The position numbers and the translations under genes were made by a program. This document shows, in pieces, positions 1 through 6,898 of a stretch of 64,000 nt of DNA. Source of the stretch: an uncultured Flavobacteriaceae bacterium (GTDB lineage Bacteria > Bacteroidota > Bacteroidia > Flavobacteriales > Flavobacteriaceae); the NCBI GenBank assembly GCA_947494825.1, contig CANLWN010000001.1, positions 372,001 through 436,000 on the forward strand, in the 5' to 3' direction. The notes under the pieces were generated by a model. The model saw only the letters and a program-made list of their open reading frames with translations, made no database searches and was not told where the DNA came from. Positions within the stretch are counted from its first letter, which is position 1. Every line of letters begins with the position of its first letter.

Positions 1-1
1 T

Positions 2-1012
2 ATGACCCACGAACTCAAGAAAATTGTTCAGGCATATCTCAGAGCGAGGGAGCAAAAACTAAAGACGGTACTTGCCACTGTCGTGGCCCTGGACGGTTCT
101 TCCTATCGCAGGCCCGGGGTACGTATGCTCATACGGGGAGACGGCACAATGATAGGAGCCGTGAGCGGAGGTTGTGTGGAAAAGGAGGTATTGCGCCAGG
201 CAGAAACCGTTTTTAGGACCAACATCCCTAAAGTAATGACCTATGATGGACGTTATCGGCTGGGCTGTGAAGGTTTGCTGTATATCCTAATAGAGCCCTT
301 TGCCCCGAATTCGGAATTCATGGCCCATTTTGATAAAGCGATAAAGCTGAGGAGAAATTTTAACATGTGTTCCCATTTTGAGCTAAAGGACAATGCCCAT
401 AGGGACTATGGTACCCTGGTCCACTTTAAGGAAGCAATCCTCTCCCTACGGCCGGAGTACAAGACCGGGAGCAACCTCCAAGTCTTTGAGCAGGAGATGG
501 CACCCTGTTTGCAATTGCTTATTTTCGGATCGGAACACGATACCGTTCAACTATGCTCATACGCGAGCATGACCGGTTGGGAGGTTACCGTAGTGACCAC
601 TCCTGCGGAAGAAAAAAAGAGTACGGATTTTCCTGGGGCACAGCAATTGCTTAGCCAGGAAGCAGAAACCCTGGATATGAAACTGGTAGACAGCCAGACC
701 GCGGTAATGCTTATGTCGCACAGCTACGTTAAAGACCTTAAGTATCTCTTGGCATTAAGGGATACACACCCGCTCTATCTGGGTATGCTAGGTCCCTTTA
801 AGCGCAGGGAGAAGCTTTTTAATGAGTTTTTGGAACGCTGTCCGGAGGTAACGGAAGCTTTTTTTGAAGACATCCATGGCCCGGCAGGATTGGATATAGG
901 CGCAGAAACACCACAGGAGATTGCCGTTGCAATAATTGCCGAAATCTTAAGTGTGGCACGACAAAAGAAGCCAATACCCTTAAAGGATAAAGAAGCCGGA
1001 ATACATAGCTAA
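2..1012 (+). CDS. xdhC: XdhC/CoxI family molybdoenzyme maturation factor
   Basis: This 336-residue protein matches the XdhC family, whose members bind molybdenum cofactor, help sulfurate it and insert it into xanthine dehydrogenase or related hydroxylases in the cytoplasm. The N-terminal domain has the motif GSSYRRPG at residues 32-39 and GAVSGGCVE at 52-60, including the conserved cysteine C58. The C-terminal half is the Rossmann-like XdhC_C domain, with LGMLGPFKRR and a final GLDIGAETPQEIA motif. The ATG is at base 2, so anything upstream is not visible, but the N-terminus is typical and probably complete. The stop codon overlaps the next ATG by one base (TAATG), so it is translationally coupled to the MobA-like gene. 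The molybdoenzyme subunits themselves probably lie just left of the window (inference). Confidence 0.9.
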   Translation: MTHELKKIVQAYLRAREQKLKTVLATVVALDGSSYRRPGVRMLIRGDGTMIGAVSGGCVEKEVLRQAETVFRTNIPKVMTYDGRYRLGCEGLLYILIEPFAPNSEFMAHFDKAIKLRRNFNMCSHFELKDNAHRDYGTLVHFKEAILSLRPEYKTGSNLQVFEQEMAPCLQLLIFGSEHDTVQLCSYASMTGWEVTVVTTPAEEKKSTDFPGAQQLLSQEAETLDMKLVDSQTAVMLMSHSYVKDLKYLLALRDTHPLYLGMLGPFKRREKLFNEFLERCPEVTEAFFEDIHGPAGLDIGAETPQEIAVAIIAEILSVARQKKPIPLKDKEAGIHS

Positions 1013-1602
1013 TGGGAGAAAAACCACAAATAGCCGTGCTTGTGCTGGCGGCAGGAGCATCCACAAGAATGGGCGGAGCCTTAAAACAATTGCTGCCATG
1101 GAAAGATACCACCCTGTTAGGACATGCCATTTCCCAGGCCAAGGCCTCCAAGGCAGATGATGTGTTCATTGTCCTCGGAGCGCAGGCCTCCAAGCTTCGA
1201 TCACAGTTTGGACAGAACGGTACAACCCTCGTAGAAAATGAACAATGGGCATCGGGGATGGGTACATCAATCGCCTGTGGGGTCGCCTATCTGACGGACC
1301 ATAAAAAAGATTGGGACGGTGTGTTGGTCATGTTATGTGATCAACCCCTGGTAGATACCGCTTACCTGAACACCCTAATCGATACCTTTACAGCCAATGG
1401 CATTGTGGCCACGGACTATGGGGGAAGAAGAGGGGTTCCGGCCCTGTTTTCCAAAACTTTTTTTCAGGAGCTCGCGCTACTAAAGGAGGATTATGGTGCA
1501 CGTGAGGTATTACTACGTCACCATGAGGACGTTATTGTACTTAATGGAATCGGGAAAACGGCGGACGTGGATACCCCAGAAGATTATAAAAACTTAAAGT
1601 AA
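1012..1602 (+). CDS. mocA: MobA-like NTP transferase, probable molybdenum cofactor cytidylyltransferase
   Basis: This 196-residue nucleotidyltransferase opens with the pyrophosphorylase signature LAAGASTRMGGALKQLL near residues 12-28, which binds the NTP. It continues with VMLCDQPLV, whose aspartate is the usual metal ligand, and closes with DVDTPEDY, typical of the MocA/MobA group. MocA enzymes transfer CMP to molybdopterin for xanthine-dehydrogenase-type enzymes, while MobA adds GMP. The xdhC neighbour favours the MocA role. The gene starts inside the stop codon of the XdhC gene. After it the next start is 25 bases away. A purine-pathway or other small-molecule NTP transferase cannot be excluded. 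Confidence 0.85.
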   Translation: MGEKPQIAVLVLAAGASTRMGGALKQLLPWKDTTLLGHAISQAKASKADDVFIVLGAQASKLRSQFGQNGTTLVENEQWASGMGTSIACGVAYLTDHKKDWDGVLVMLCDQPLVDTAYLNTLIDTFTANGIVATDYGGRRGVPALFSKTFFQELALLKEDYGAREVLLRHHEDVIVLNGIGKTADVDTPEDYKNLK

Positions 1603-1627
1603 TTAGTAACATTTTTTATACAAAACT

Positions 1628-2719
1628 ATGTATTTCAATAATTTAAGACTTATTTTTCTATTCTTTTTTATTGCATCCCATGCCGTAAAGGCGCAAGAAA
1701 TGGGTTTTGAGGAATACAACCCCACGGCTACCCTGGTGGTTTCCAAAAACGAAGTAAAACGAGCTAAATTTCCGTTTATTGATGTGCACAGCCATCAGTT
1801 CCGAATGGCCACTCAGGATCTGTCCGAGCTTATCTCGGACATGGACCGATTGAATATGGGCCTTATGGTAAATCTAAGTGGGGGCTCTGGCGAGGATTTG
1901 AGGAAGATGTTGGAAAACGTCAACAAAAACTACCCGAACAGGTTTGCCATTTTTGCCAATGTTGATTTTAGGGGCGTGGGAAAGGAAGGCTGGGGGCAAA
2001 GGGCAGCAGCCCAGCTTGAAGCCGATGTAAAAGCGGGTGCAAAGGGCCTAAAAGTGTATAAAAGCCTTGGGCTTAGGAATACCGATACCAATGGCAAGCG
2101 TCTGGCCATAGATGACCCGCGTTTAGACCCCGTTTGGGCCAAATGCGGGGAACTGGGTATTCCAGTGCTTATCCATTCTGCCGACCCAAAACCTTTCTGG
2201 GACCCTGTTGACAGTAAAAACGAACGTTGGTTGGAATTGAAAACGCGCCCCAGGAGAAAACGTTCGGCTACCGACCCAGCTCCGTGGGAGCAGATTATTG
2301 AGGAACAGCACAATATGTTCAAAAAACATCCCAAAACCAAATTTATCAATGCACATATGGGATGGTATGCCAATAATTTAGGGAAGTTGGGCGAACTCAT
2401 GGATGAGATGCCCAACATGTCCGTGGGCATAGGAGCGGTCATAGCCGAACTTGGTAGACAACCGCGCGCTGCCAAACAGTTTTTTATAAAATATCAGGAC
2501 CGGATACTGTTTGGCAAGGACAGTTGGCGACCCGATGAGTTCCCAACCTATTTCAGGGTTTTGGAAACTGGGGACGAGTACTTTCCCTACTATAAGAAAT
2601 ATCACGCCTTTTGGGCCATGTACGGCCTTGACCTACCAGAGGAAGTCCTCAAAAAGGTGTATTACAAGAACGCCTTAAAGCTTATCCCTGGTCTGGACCA
2701 GCGTTTGTTTTTGAACTAG
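1628..2719 (+). CDS. exported amidohydrolase-family metal-dependent hydrolase
   Basis: The 363-residue protein begins with a signal peptide (hydrophobic stretch up to about residue 20, then VKAQE). The mature part carries the amidohydrolase-2 metal motif IDVHSH (residues 51-56, the HxH pair), a later histidine in INAHMGW near residue 240, and an LFGKDSW segment near 297 matching the usual LFGTD metal-binding aspartate. The fold is therefore a TIM barrel of the COG2159 type, related to decarboxylases and lactone or amide hydrolases. The substrate is not readable from the sequence. The export signal is notable because most COG2159 proteins are cytoplasmic, but exported versions are common in Bacteroidota. 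It lies 25 bases after the MobA-like gene and could share its transcript. Confidence 0.8.
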   Translation: MYFNNLRLIFLFFFIASHAVKAQEMGFEEYNPTATLVVSKNEVKRAKFPFIDVHSHQFRMATQDLSELISDMDRLNMGLMVNLSGGSGEDLRKMLENVNKNYPNRFAIFANVDFRGVGKEGWGQRAAAQLEADVKAGAKGLKVYKSLGLRNTDTNGKRLAIDDPRLDPVWAKCGELGIPVLIHSADPKPFWDPVDSKNERWLELKTRPRRKRSATDPAPWEQIIEEQHNMFKKHPKTKFINAHMGWYANNLGKLGELMDEMPNMSVGIGAVIAELGRQPRAAKQFFIKYQDRILFGKDSWRPDEFPTYFRVLETGDEYFPYYKKYHAFWAMYGLDLPEEVLKKVYYKNALKLIPGLDQRLFLN

Positions 2720-2830
2720 TTCTTAACACAAAGCGGGACACCCACATTTAAATAGATCTTAACTTTTATAATTTGTCAGTACAGACAAAAGGCACGTACT
2801 TGTAGGAAGTAACCCTAAAATCTTATAATC

Positions 2831-3847
2831 ATGTGCAATAATCATCAATGCCATATTGTTCCTCCTCATATCCTGGAGGCATTGGCAAAACGCGGTAGTA
2901 GTAGTTGCAAAAAAACCTTGAACGATACCTATCGGTTCATGGAAAAAAGGAAATCCATCCTGAACAATCTCCTGCAAAGGGAAGCGCTACAAGGTAACGC
3001 CGATCGGCTGATCTATGATAGTCAGAACCAATATCAACAACGTGTGGCCTTGGTTAGAAAGGAAGGTGAAACGGAAACAGGCGATGTGACCGTTAATAAG
3101 GCCTACGATACCTCAGGTTTTGTAAGGGACTTTTTTAAAGATACTTTTGATTGGGACTCCGTGGATAACGCCGGCTTGGATATCGTGTCCAATGTCCACT
3201 ATGGTATGGAATACAATAATGCATTTTGGGATGGGGATGAAATGACCTATGGCGATGGGGATGGTGTGGAATTTACCAACTTTGCGAGCGCCATAGACGT
3301 AGTGGCCCATGAGTTGGCTCACGGGATTACCCAGTTCTTGGCCAATTTGGAATATTTTAGTCAATCTGGAGCACTGAACGAACATTTCTCGGATGTTTTT
3401 GGTACCGTGATCAAACAGAAATTTTTAAAGCAGGATATTTCCGAGGCCGATTGGCTCATTGGTGATACCGTGGTTACCGATGCCTTTCCCGGCGTGGCCA
3501 TCCGGTCTATGAAAGCCCCGGGTACGGCCAACGATTTTGACCAGCAACCCGATCATATGGACAACTATTATTCGGGCATGGCCGATAATCAAGGAGTACA
3601 CATCAATTCCGGAATACCCAATAAGGCCTTTTACCTGAGTTGTCTGGAAATAGGATTGGACGAGTGTGCCCTTATATGGTTCGAGACCCTAAAGGCCCTT
3701 TGGCGCACAGCCGATTTTGATGATATGTTGGAAGTAATCCTAAAAACGACCGTGCAGCTTACCGATGAAGGTAAGGTATGCGACAGTGCCACACAAGCCA
3801 TTGAAAAGAGTTTTGCGGCTGTTGGCCTGGTCCAAGTAGCCGTATGA
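2831..3847 (+). CDS. protealysin-like M4 family metallopeptidase
   Basis: This 338-residue zinc peptidase belongs to the thermolysin (M4) family. The zinc motif HELAH is at residues 160-164 and the third zinc ligand is E184 in GALNEHFSDV. HINSGIPNKAFY in the C-terminal half is the conserved M4 segment with the active-site region. The N-terminus lacks a signal peptide. It instead carries a short propeptide with CHIVPPHILEALA (residues 7-19), which matches the PPxxL motif of protealysin-like precursors. Protealysin-like enzymes are short-propeptide M4 peptidases that act inside the cell or are released without a classical signal. The gene overlaps the next gene by four bases (ATGA), and that gene encodes a probable emfourin inhibitor, the known partner of this subfamily. 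A cysteine-rich start (C2, C7, C26) is visible. Confidence 0.92.
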   Translation: MCNNHQCHIVPPHILEALAKRGSSSCKKTLNDTYRFMEKRKSILNNLLQREALQGNADRLIYDSQNQYQQRVALVRKEGETETGDVTVNKAYDTSGFVRDFFKDTFDWDSVDNAGLDIVSNVHYGMEYNNAFWDGDEMTYGDGDGVEFTNFASAIDVVAHELAHGITQFLANLEYFSQSGALNEHFSDVFGTVIKQKFLKQDISEADWLIGDTVVTDAFPGVAIRSMKAPGTANDFDQQPDHMDNYYSGMADNQGVHINSGIPNKAFYLSCLEIGLDECALIWFETLKALWRTADFDDMLEVILKTTVQLTDEGKVCDSATQAIEKSFAAVGLVQVAV

Positions 3848-4110
3848 AATATAAGATTCTCATAGAAGGGGGCTTTGCGGCCATTCCTAAGCGGTATGAG
3901 GGAGAGGTAATCCTTACATCGCAAGAAATGGATGTCCTTTTTACTGCAATGGAAGCAGTGCTGTCCGCGCCAAACGAAGCGCTTCGCGATGCATTTAGCT
4001 ATCACATACGGCTAGAGCACGGTAATCGCATTTATGATAAGCGATTCAATGAGCCTGATTTACCTAATGCCATAAGAAACTTTGTAACTCAACTGAAACA
4101 AGGAGCCTAA
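3844..4110 (+). CDS. emfourin-like protein inhibitor of the M4 peptidase
   Basis: This 88-residue protein begins MKYKILIEGGFAAIPKRYEG. The GGFA motif near the start, the small size and the tight coupling to a protealysin-like peptidase fit the emfourin family, small proteins that bind and inhibit protealysin-like M4 peptidases. No signal peptide is present, matching the peptidase. The start codon overlaps the peptidase stop (ATGA), so the two should be made in a fixed ratio. The rest of the protein is a mix of beta strand and helix without catalytic motifs. The identification rests on context and the N-terminal motif rather than on a long match, so a different small partner protein is possible. 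Confidence 0.75.
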   Translation: MKYKILIEGGFAAIPKRYEGEVILTSQEMDVLFTAMEAVLSAPNEALRDAFSYHIRLEHGNRIYDKRFNEPDLPNAIRNFVTQLKQGA

Positions 4111-4121
4111 AACTGGAACCT

Positions 4122-4601
4122 ATGAACAAACACACCTATTTGAAACCTATTGGTATTCTTTTGTCACTCCTATGGTTTGCCTCTACCGGCGCCTGCAAAA
4201 AGGAAAATACCCTGGAAGCCGAAAGAGCGCTTTTGGAGCGTGTGGACCAATTTAACACCGCATTTAAGGAAAGTAACCTGGTGACATTGGAAAGCATGGT
4301 AACGGAAAACTACCAGCACACGAACGGAAATGGCAAACCTATCGGAAAAACGGATTGGTTGGCATATTTGGAGAAAAGGGAATCGGAAATCAAAAATGGT
4401 ACGCTTACCATTCATCAGTACGAAATGTTGGATGTACAGCTAACGCTCTTTGGTGAGGTCGGCGTGGTGACCTCAAAAATAAGCGTGCAAAGCACCAATA
4501 TGGGAGCCTATCGGGAAAATGAATACCGTACGACCAATGTATGGGTCAAGGATGGCAAGTCATGGAAACGCGCTGCCTTCCATGATGGGAAAATACGTTG
4601 A
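4122..4601 (+). CDS. lipoprotein with NTF2/SnoaL-like (DUF4440-type) domain
   Basis: The 159-residue protein has a signal peptide ending in TGACKK, where C25 is a plausible lipidation site. The mature part starts with a helix (LLERVDQFNTAFKESNLVTL), continues with YQHTNGNGKPIGKTDW and ends in strands such as RTTNVWVKDGKSWKRAAFH, the usual order of the NTF2-like DUF4440 fold. Such domains are used as small-molecule pockets or simple enzymes, and nothing here fixes a substrate. It follows the emfourin-like gene by 11 bases and is probably co-transcribed with the peptidase pair. Its role in that operon is unknown. Confidence 0.75.
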   Translation: MNKHTYLKPIGILLSLLWFASTGACKKENTLEAERALLERVDQFNTAFKESNLVTLESMVTENYQHTNGNGKPIGKTDWLAYLEKRESEIKNGTLTIHQYEMLDVQLTLFGEVGVVTSKISVQSTNMGAYRENEYRTTNVWVKDGKSWKRAAFHDGKIR

Positions 4602-4622
4602 TGGGTTTAATTCCCCGGGCAT

Positions 4623-4757
4623 CTACTTTTTTTCGGAGCTGTCCGGGTCATGGGGTCCATAGTCCTGGAATATGCCACAGGAGTTTTGTGGCGCAATCAA
4701 AGAGCGATCTGGGTTCTTTTTGGCCAATTGGGCGATTTCCTTTGATAAATATTGCAT
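4623..4757 (-). CDS. possible 44-residue small protein
   Basis: An ATG at 4757 on the minus strand opens a 44-codon frame ending in TAG at 4623-4625. The peptide starts MQYLSKEIAQLAKK and includes NSCGIFQDYGPHDPD, a composition that looks protein-like. The frame stays open upstream to about 4857 without an ATG and reads GHTRQENNILECFAFCKYL there. Either a non-ATG start is used, or this is the tail of a once longer gene. It overlaps the candidate promoter of the + strand sigma factor gene, which weakens the case. No family is recognised. Confidence 0.3.
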   Translation of the reverse strand: MQYLSKEIAQLAKKNPDRSLIAPQNSCGIFQDYGPHDPDSSEKK

Positions 4758-4829
4758 GGGTGCAGGTTTAAGGTATTTACAAAACGCAAAGCACTCCAAA
4801 ATGTTGTTCTCCTGCCTGGTGTGCCCTTG

Positions 4830-4860
4830 TTGACTTCTTAGATTTACCGTTGTACTTTAG
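4830..4860 (+). promoter_or_regulatory. candidate Bacteroidota promoter for the ECF sigma operon
   Basis: TTG at 4830-4832 and TACTTTAG at 4853-4860 are separated by 20 bases. This matches the Bacteroidota pattern TTTG...TAnnTTTG with one mismatch in the -7 element. The predicted transcript start near 4867 leaves a leader of about 70 bases before the ATG at 4937. It rests on motif reading only. Confidence 0.4.
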
Positions 4861-4936
4861 TTCCTCACTCTTTTTACGAAAACAGTGTGATTTTTTTTTA
4901 AGTGTGTACACTAATAGGGCGAACCAAAACCAAAAT

Positions 4937-5425
4937 ATGGGGAAGGAAGAGGAATTTGTTCGCGTCATAAAGCAGAACGAAGGCGTTATTTTTAAGATTA
5001 CCACGATTTATACGGACAATAAAACGGACCAGCAAGACCTGTACCAGGATATTGTATATCAACTTTGGAAGGCCTTTCCAGGGTTTCGTAAGGAATCCAA
5101 GGTAAGTACCTGGATGTACCGCATAGCGCTGAACACCGCATTGACACGATTAAAGAAAAGTAAGCGTGGCGGACATTCCGTGTCCATAGACCGTGTAGTA
5201 TTACAGGAAACCGAATGTTATGATTATGAATTTGAAGAGCGCTTAAAACTGGTTTACAGCCATATAAAACAATTGAATTTACTGGAAAAGGGAATTATGC
5301 TCTTGTTGTTGGAAGGAAAAAAATACGAGGAGATAGCGGAAATTACAGGGCTTTCCCCAAGTAATGTAGGTACGCGGATTTCCCGCATAAAACAAAAATT
5401 AAAAGAACAACTGGTAAAAAATTAA
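4937..5425 (+). CDS. ECF-type RNA polymerase sigma factor
   Basis: This 162-residue sigma-70 family protein has a region 2 with DLYQDIVYQLWKAFPGF and STWMYRIALNTAL, which bind core polymerase and the -10 element. Its region 4 helix-turn-helix is EEIAEITGLSPSNVGTRISR near residues 130-150. The ATG at 4937 was chosen because the protein then starts MGKEEEFVRVIKQ, as ECF proteins do; the frame is open further upstream only through low-complexity sequence. The next gene starts three bases after its stop and encodes a membrane protein that may be its anti-sigma factor. No extra C-terminal domain is present. The target genes are unknown; the MORN-repeat protein downstream is one candidate. Confidence 0.92.
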   Translation: MGKEEEFVRVIKQNEGVIFKITTIYTDNKTDQQDLYQDIVYQLWKAFPGFRKESKVSTWMYRIALNTALTRLKKSKRGGHSVSIDRVVLQETECYDYEFEERLKLVYSHIKQLNLLEKGIMLLLLEGKKYEEIAEITGLSPSNVGTRISRIKQKLKEQLVKN

Positions 5426-5428
5426 ACA

Positions 5429-6031
5429 ATGGAGTTAGAAGAAATGCAAGCAGTGTGGTCTCAAATGACCACGGAACTGGACAAACAAAAAAAATTGACA
5501 AACGAAATCATTCTAAAAATGACGCAACAGCGGTACTCCAATAAGTTCGGTAAGGTTTCAACCTATGAAAGTATCGGAGCGGTGGTATGTTTTGCCATGG
5601 CCATCTACATCCTTCTCCACTTTAACAGACTGGATAACTGGTACCTGATACTAAGCGGTATTTTCACCTTGCTCATCCTTTTGATCATGCCAGTATTGGT
5701 GCTGAGGTCATTGAGCCAGATAAAACGCATCAACATTACGAACAGCAATTACACAGAAACCCTTTTGAGATATACCAAGGCAAAAAACCAACTGCTGCTC
5801 ATGCAACGTATCGGTATTTATTTGGGTTTTGTGCTAACCTTGGTGAGCCTGCCGGTCTTTGGGAAGGTATTCCGAAACAAGGATATGCTTTTGGAAGGTC
5901 AAATTTGGTCGTGGTACATACCCCTTATGTTGATTTTCCTCTTTCTATTTGCACGTTGGGGATATACATGTTACCAGCATATTACCCATTCCGCGGAGGA
6001 TATTATCCGGGAGTTGGAAGAAGGGGAATAA
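5429..6031 (+). CDS. membrane protein, probable anti-sigma partner
   Basis: The 200-residue protein has a charged cytoplasmic helix at residues 1-45 (MELEEMQAVWSQMTTELDKQ and following). Two closely spaced membrane segments follow near 50-92, a soluble linker near 95-125, and two more membrane segments near 128-185. The C-terminus is acidic. Its position three bases after an ECF sigma gene and the N-terminal coiled-coil-like helix suggest it holds the sigma factor at the inner membrane. The protein lacks a recognisable zinc anti-sigma motif, so the assignment rests on context. Similar four-helix proteins follow ECF genes in many flavobacteria. Confidence 0.6.
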   Translation: MELEEMQAVWSQMTTELDKQKKLTNEIILKMTQQRYSNKFGKVSTYESIGAVVCFAMAIYILLHFNRLDNWYLILSGIFTLLILLIMPVLVLRSLSQIKRINITNSNYTETLLRYTKAKNQLLLMQRIGIYLGFVLTLVSLPVFGKVFRNKDMLLEGQIWSWYIPLMLIFLFLFARWGYTCYQHITHSAEDIIRELEEGE

Positions 6032-6172
6032 TGATAGGTCCGTTTGGAATAAAGAGGCTATCCGAGAAGTGCGTAGATGCTGTTCGGACAGTCTTTTTTT
6101 ATACACCAACCATTAAAATGCAATACCCTATTGTAAGCATTGGCGTTTGGACCGACTACTTTTAAAAAAATA

Positions 6173-6628
6173 ATGAGAAGAAGTATTTTATTCGCCTGTC
6201 TGACCCTTGGCGTTTTAGGTCTTCATGCCCAGGATTTGAACACGATTTCGGTGCCCGGAATTGAAGCTTTGGCCAACGGCTGGTACAAATTTGTTTCGGA
6301 AGGTGCCAACTACGATGTGGAAATAACCAATGGTGGTTTGGTAAAGGGCAACATTCGTTGGTTCGATACCCACACCTATTCCGGAGACCTTTCTAGAAAC
6401 GTCATATCGGGAAAAGGCACGTACACCTGGGACAATGGCGATTATTACGAAGGGGCTTTCAAAAACAATGAAAGGAGCGGAAAAGGCACCATGCACTGGA
6501 AAAATGGGGCAAAATTTAGTGGCAAGTGGAAAAACAACAAACGAAATGGTAAGGGTACCTTATGGGAGACCGATGGAACCATAGTAAAAGGTGTTTGGGA
6601 AGAAGATGTGCTTGTGAAAAAGAAATGA
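6173..6628 (+). CDS. secreted MORN-repeat protein
   Basis: The ATG at 6173 gives a 151-residue protein with a signal peptide (MRRSILFACLTLGVLGLHAQ). The mature part holds several MORN units, visible as YSGDLSRNVISGKGTYTW, YYEGAFKNNERSGKGTMHW, and FSGKWKNNKRNGKGTLWE, roughly 23 residues each. MORN repeats form beta-hairpin ladders used in binding, and bacterial secreted versions have no single assigned function. An upstream in-frame ATG at 6140 would add residues that spoil the signal peptide, so 6173 is preferred. It follows the sigma/anti-sigma pair by about 140 bases. Confidence 0.8.
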   Translation: MRRSILFACLTLGVLGLHAQDLNTISVPGIEALANGWYKFVSEGANYDVEITNGGLVKGNIRWFDTHTYSGDLSRNVISGKGTYTWDNGDYYEGAFKNNERSGKGTMHWKNGAKFSGKWKNNKRNGKGTLWETDGTIVKGVWEEDVLVKKK

Positions 6629-6707
6629 CCGCCTGCCAGGTATTTGGGTTTTGATATGGGGACCCAATACCTAACAGCTTACGAATGGATTAAGCTCCCT
6701 TGTAACA

Positions 6708-6735
6708 AAAGCCCTAGTCTTACGATCGGGGCTTT
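6708..6735 (+). terminator. candidate intrinsic terminator
   Basis: AAAGCCC at 6708-6714 pairs with GGGCTTT at 6729-6735 around a 14-base loop, followed by TATTATT. The stem is short, but the position after the MORN gene and before the TonB-plug gene fits a terminator. The rest of the 270-base gap holds no convincing gene. Confidence 0.45.
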
Positions 6736-6898
6736 ATTATTGGAACCACCGGCAAGGGCCGTATTCCTTATCTTTCAGAAATCGATTCAAAAGACCTTTT
6801 CCGGGAGGCTTAAAACAGTTTTCGCCCCATTATCTTTCCCTTGTGTATTGCAAATTCCGAAATTCCCCATAAATTTATAGAGCAACCTATGCTGCTCA

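Noticed and set aside
6644-6880. + strand frame of 78 codons between the MORN and TonB-plug genes
   Set aside because: The frame has no domain or signal and runs across a terminator-like hairpin.
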